This document shows positions 63,868-64,000 of a DNA stretch of 64,000 nt, piece after piece. Every line of letters starts with the position of its first letter. Positions within the stretch are counted from its first letter, which is position 1. Made by a program: the position numbers and the translations under genes. The DNA comes from Rhododendron vialii (Eukaryota; Streptophyta; Magnoliopsida; Ericales; Ericaceae), in assembly GCF_030253575.1 (NCBI RefSeq), contig NC_080560.1:12438001-12502000 (forward strand), given 5' to 3'. The notes under the pieces were generated by a model, which had not been told where the DNA came from, made no database searches, and saw only the letters and a list, made by a program, of their open reading frames with translations.

Positions 63868-64000
63868 CACTACAAGAAAATCGTTCTATAACAACGGTCG
63901 AAAGTGTCGCCAAAAAATCCAAAAACCGTTGGTAGAGACCTGTTTAGGCTATACCAACGGTTCGAGAACCGTTGGCCAAACCGTTGCAATATATCCGTTG
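63868..64000. mobile_element. CACTA (En/Spm) transposon end in the intron of UGT copy 3
   Basis: CACTACAAGAAAATCG at 63868 matches the classical plant CACTA terminus CACTACAAGAAAA. It is followed by subterminal repeats of CCGTTG/CAACGG (ACCGTTGG, CCAACGGTT, ACCGTTGGCC, ACCGTTGC), the layout expected for transposase binding. The possible 3-bp target site is ATT at 63865-63867. The other end is outside the window. Confidence 0.9.

Overview
This is nuclear DNA of a flowering plant, most likely a eudicot. The evidence is split genes with GT-AG introns, plant-type LTR retrotransposons (Athila-like, Tat-like, Ty1/copia, TRIM), an L1-type LINE, Stowaway, hAT and CACTA DNA transposons, and family-1 glycosyltransferase genes. 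I cannot name the species. Only one gene family looks like host coding sequence: three tandem, same-strand copies of a UGT71-like UDP-glycosyltransferase. Almost everything else is transposable-element sequence, much of it nested.

Layout. 1-13550: an old, stop-ridden Athila-like Ty3/gypsy element on the minus strand, entering from before the window. Two different ~2 kb solo LTRs have landed in it (1578-3617 and 6274-8434), each with a perfect 5-bp target duplication, and a Stowaway MITE sits in its 5' LTR. 13551-15494: unassigned DNA and a diverged ~107-bp tandem array. 15500-26775: a complete Tat-lineage element with 844-bp LTRs, AATAG target duplications and an uninterrupted 1891-codon gag-pol on the minus strand. 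It also carries a second, spliced gene on the opposite strand (16914-19183), and an array of short inverted repeats lies between the two convergent genes. 26781-31235: array remnants, a LINE-like tail, a large fold-back element and several MITEs.

UGT cluster. Copy 1 (31333-34656) is apparently intact: two exons, 493 codons, complete PSPG box. Its intron holds a palindromic MITE, a TRIM element and a local tandem duplication. Its 3' flank received a LINE tail, and a copia element (35110-40416) later landed in that tail. Copy 2 (44565-49491) is a pseudogene with nonsense codons, frameshifts and a 648-bp insertion in exon 1. Copy 3 (from 62967) has an open exon 1, but a CACTA-type transposon begins 8 bp into its intron and the window ends inside that element. 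A 3.4-kb element with terminal inverted repeats lies in the copy 3 promoter region. A 5.5-kb L1 LINE (51279-56779, 11-bp target duplication) separates copies 2 and 3.

The three copies share flanking DNA, so the window contains its own empty-site controls. Several insertions can be read precisely because a paralogue preserves the unoccupied sequence. The genes do not form an operon. The UGTs probably act independently as cytosolic small-molecule glucosyltransferases, and the transposon genes serve only their own elements. The most unusual unit is the Tat element: two opposite-strand genes, two RNase H domains and a palindrome array inside one mobile element. Relatives of this arrangement are known in the Tat lineage, so I call it notable, not certainly new.
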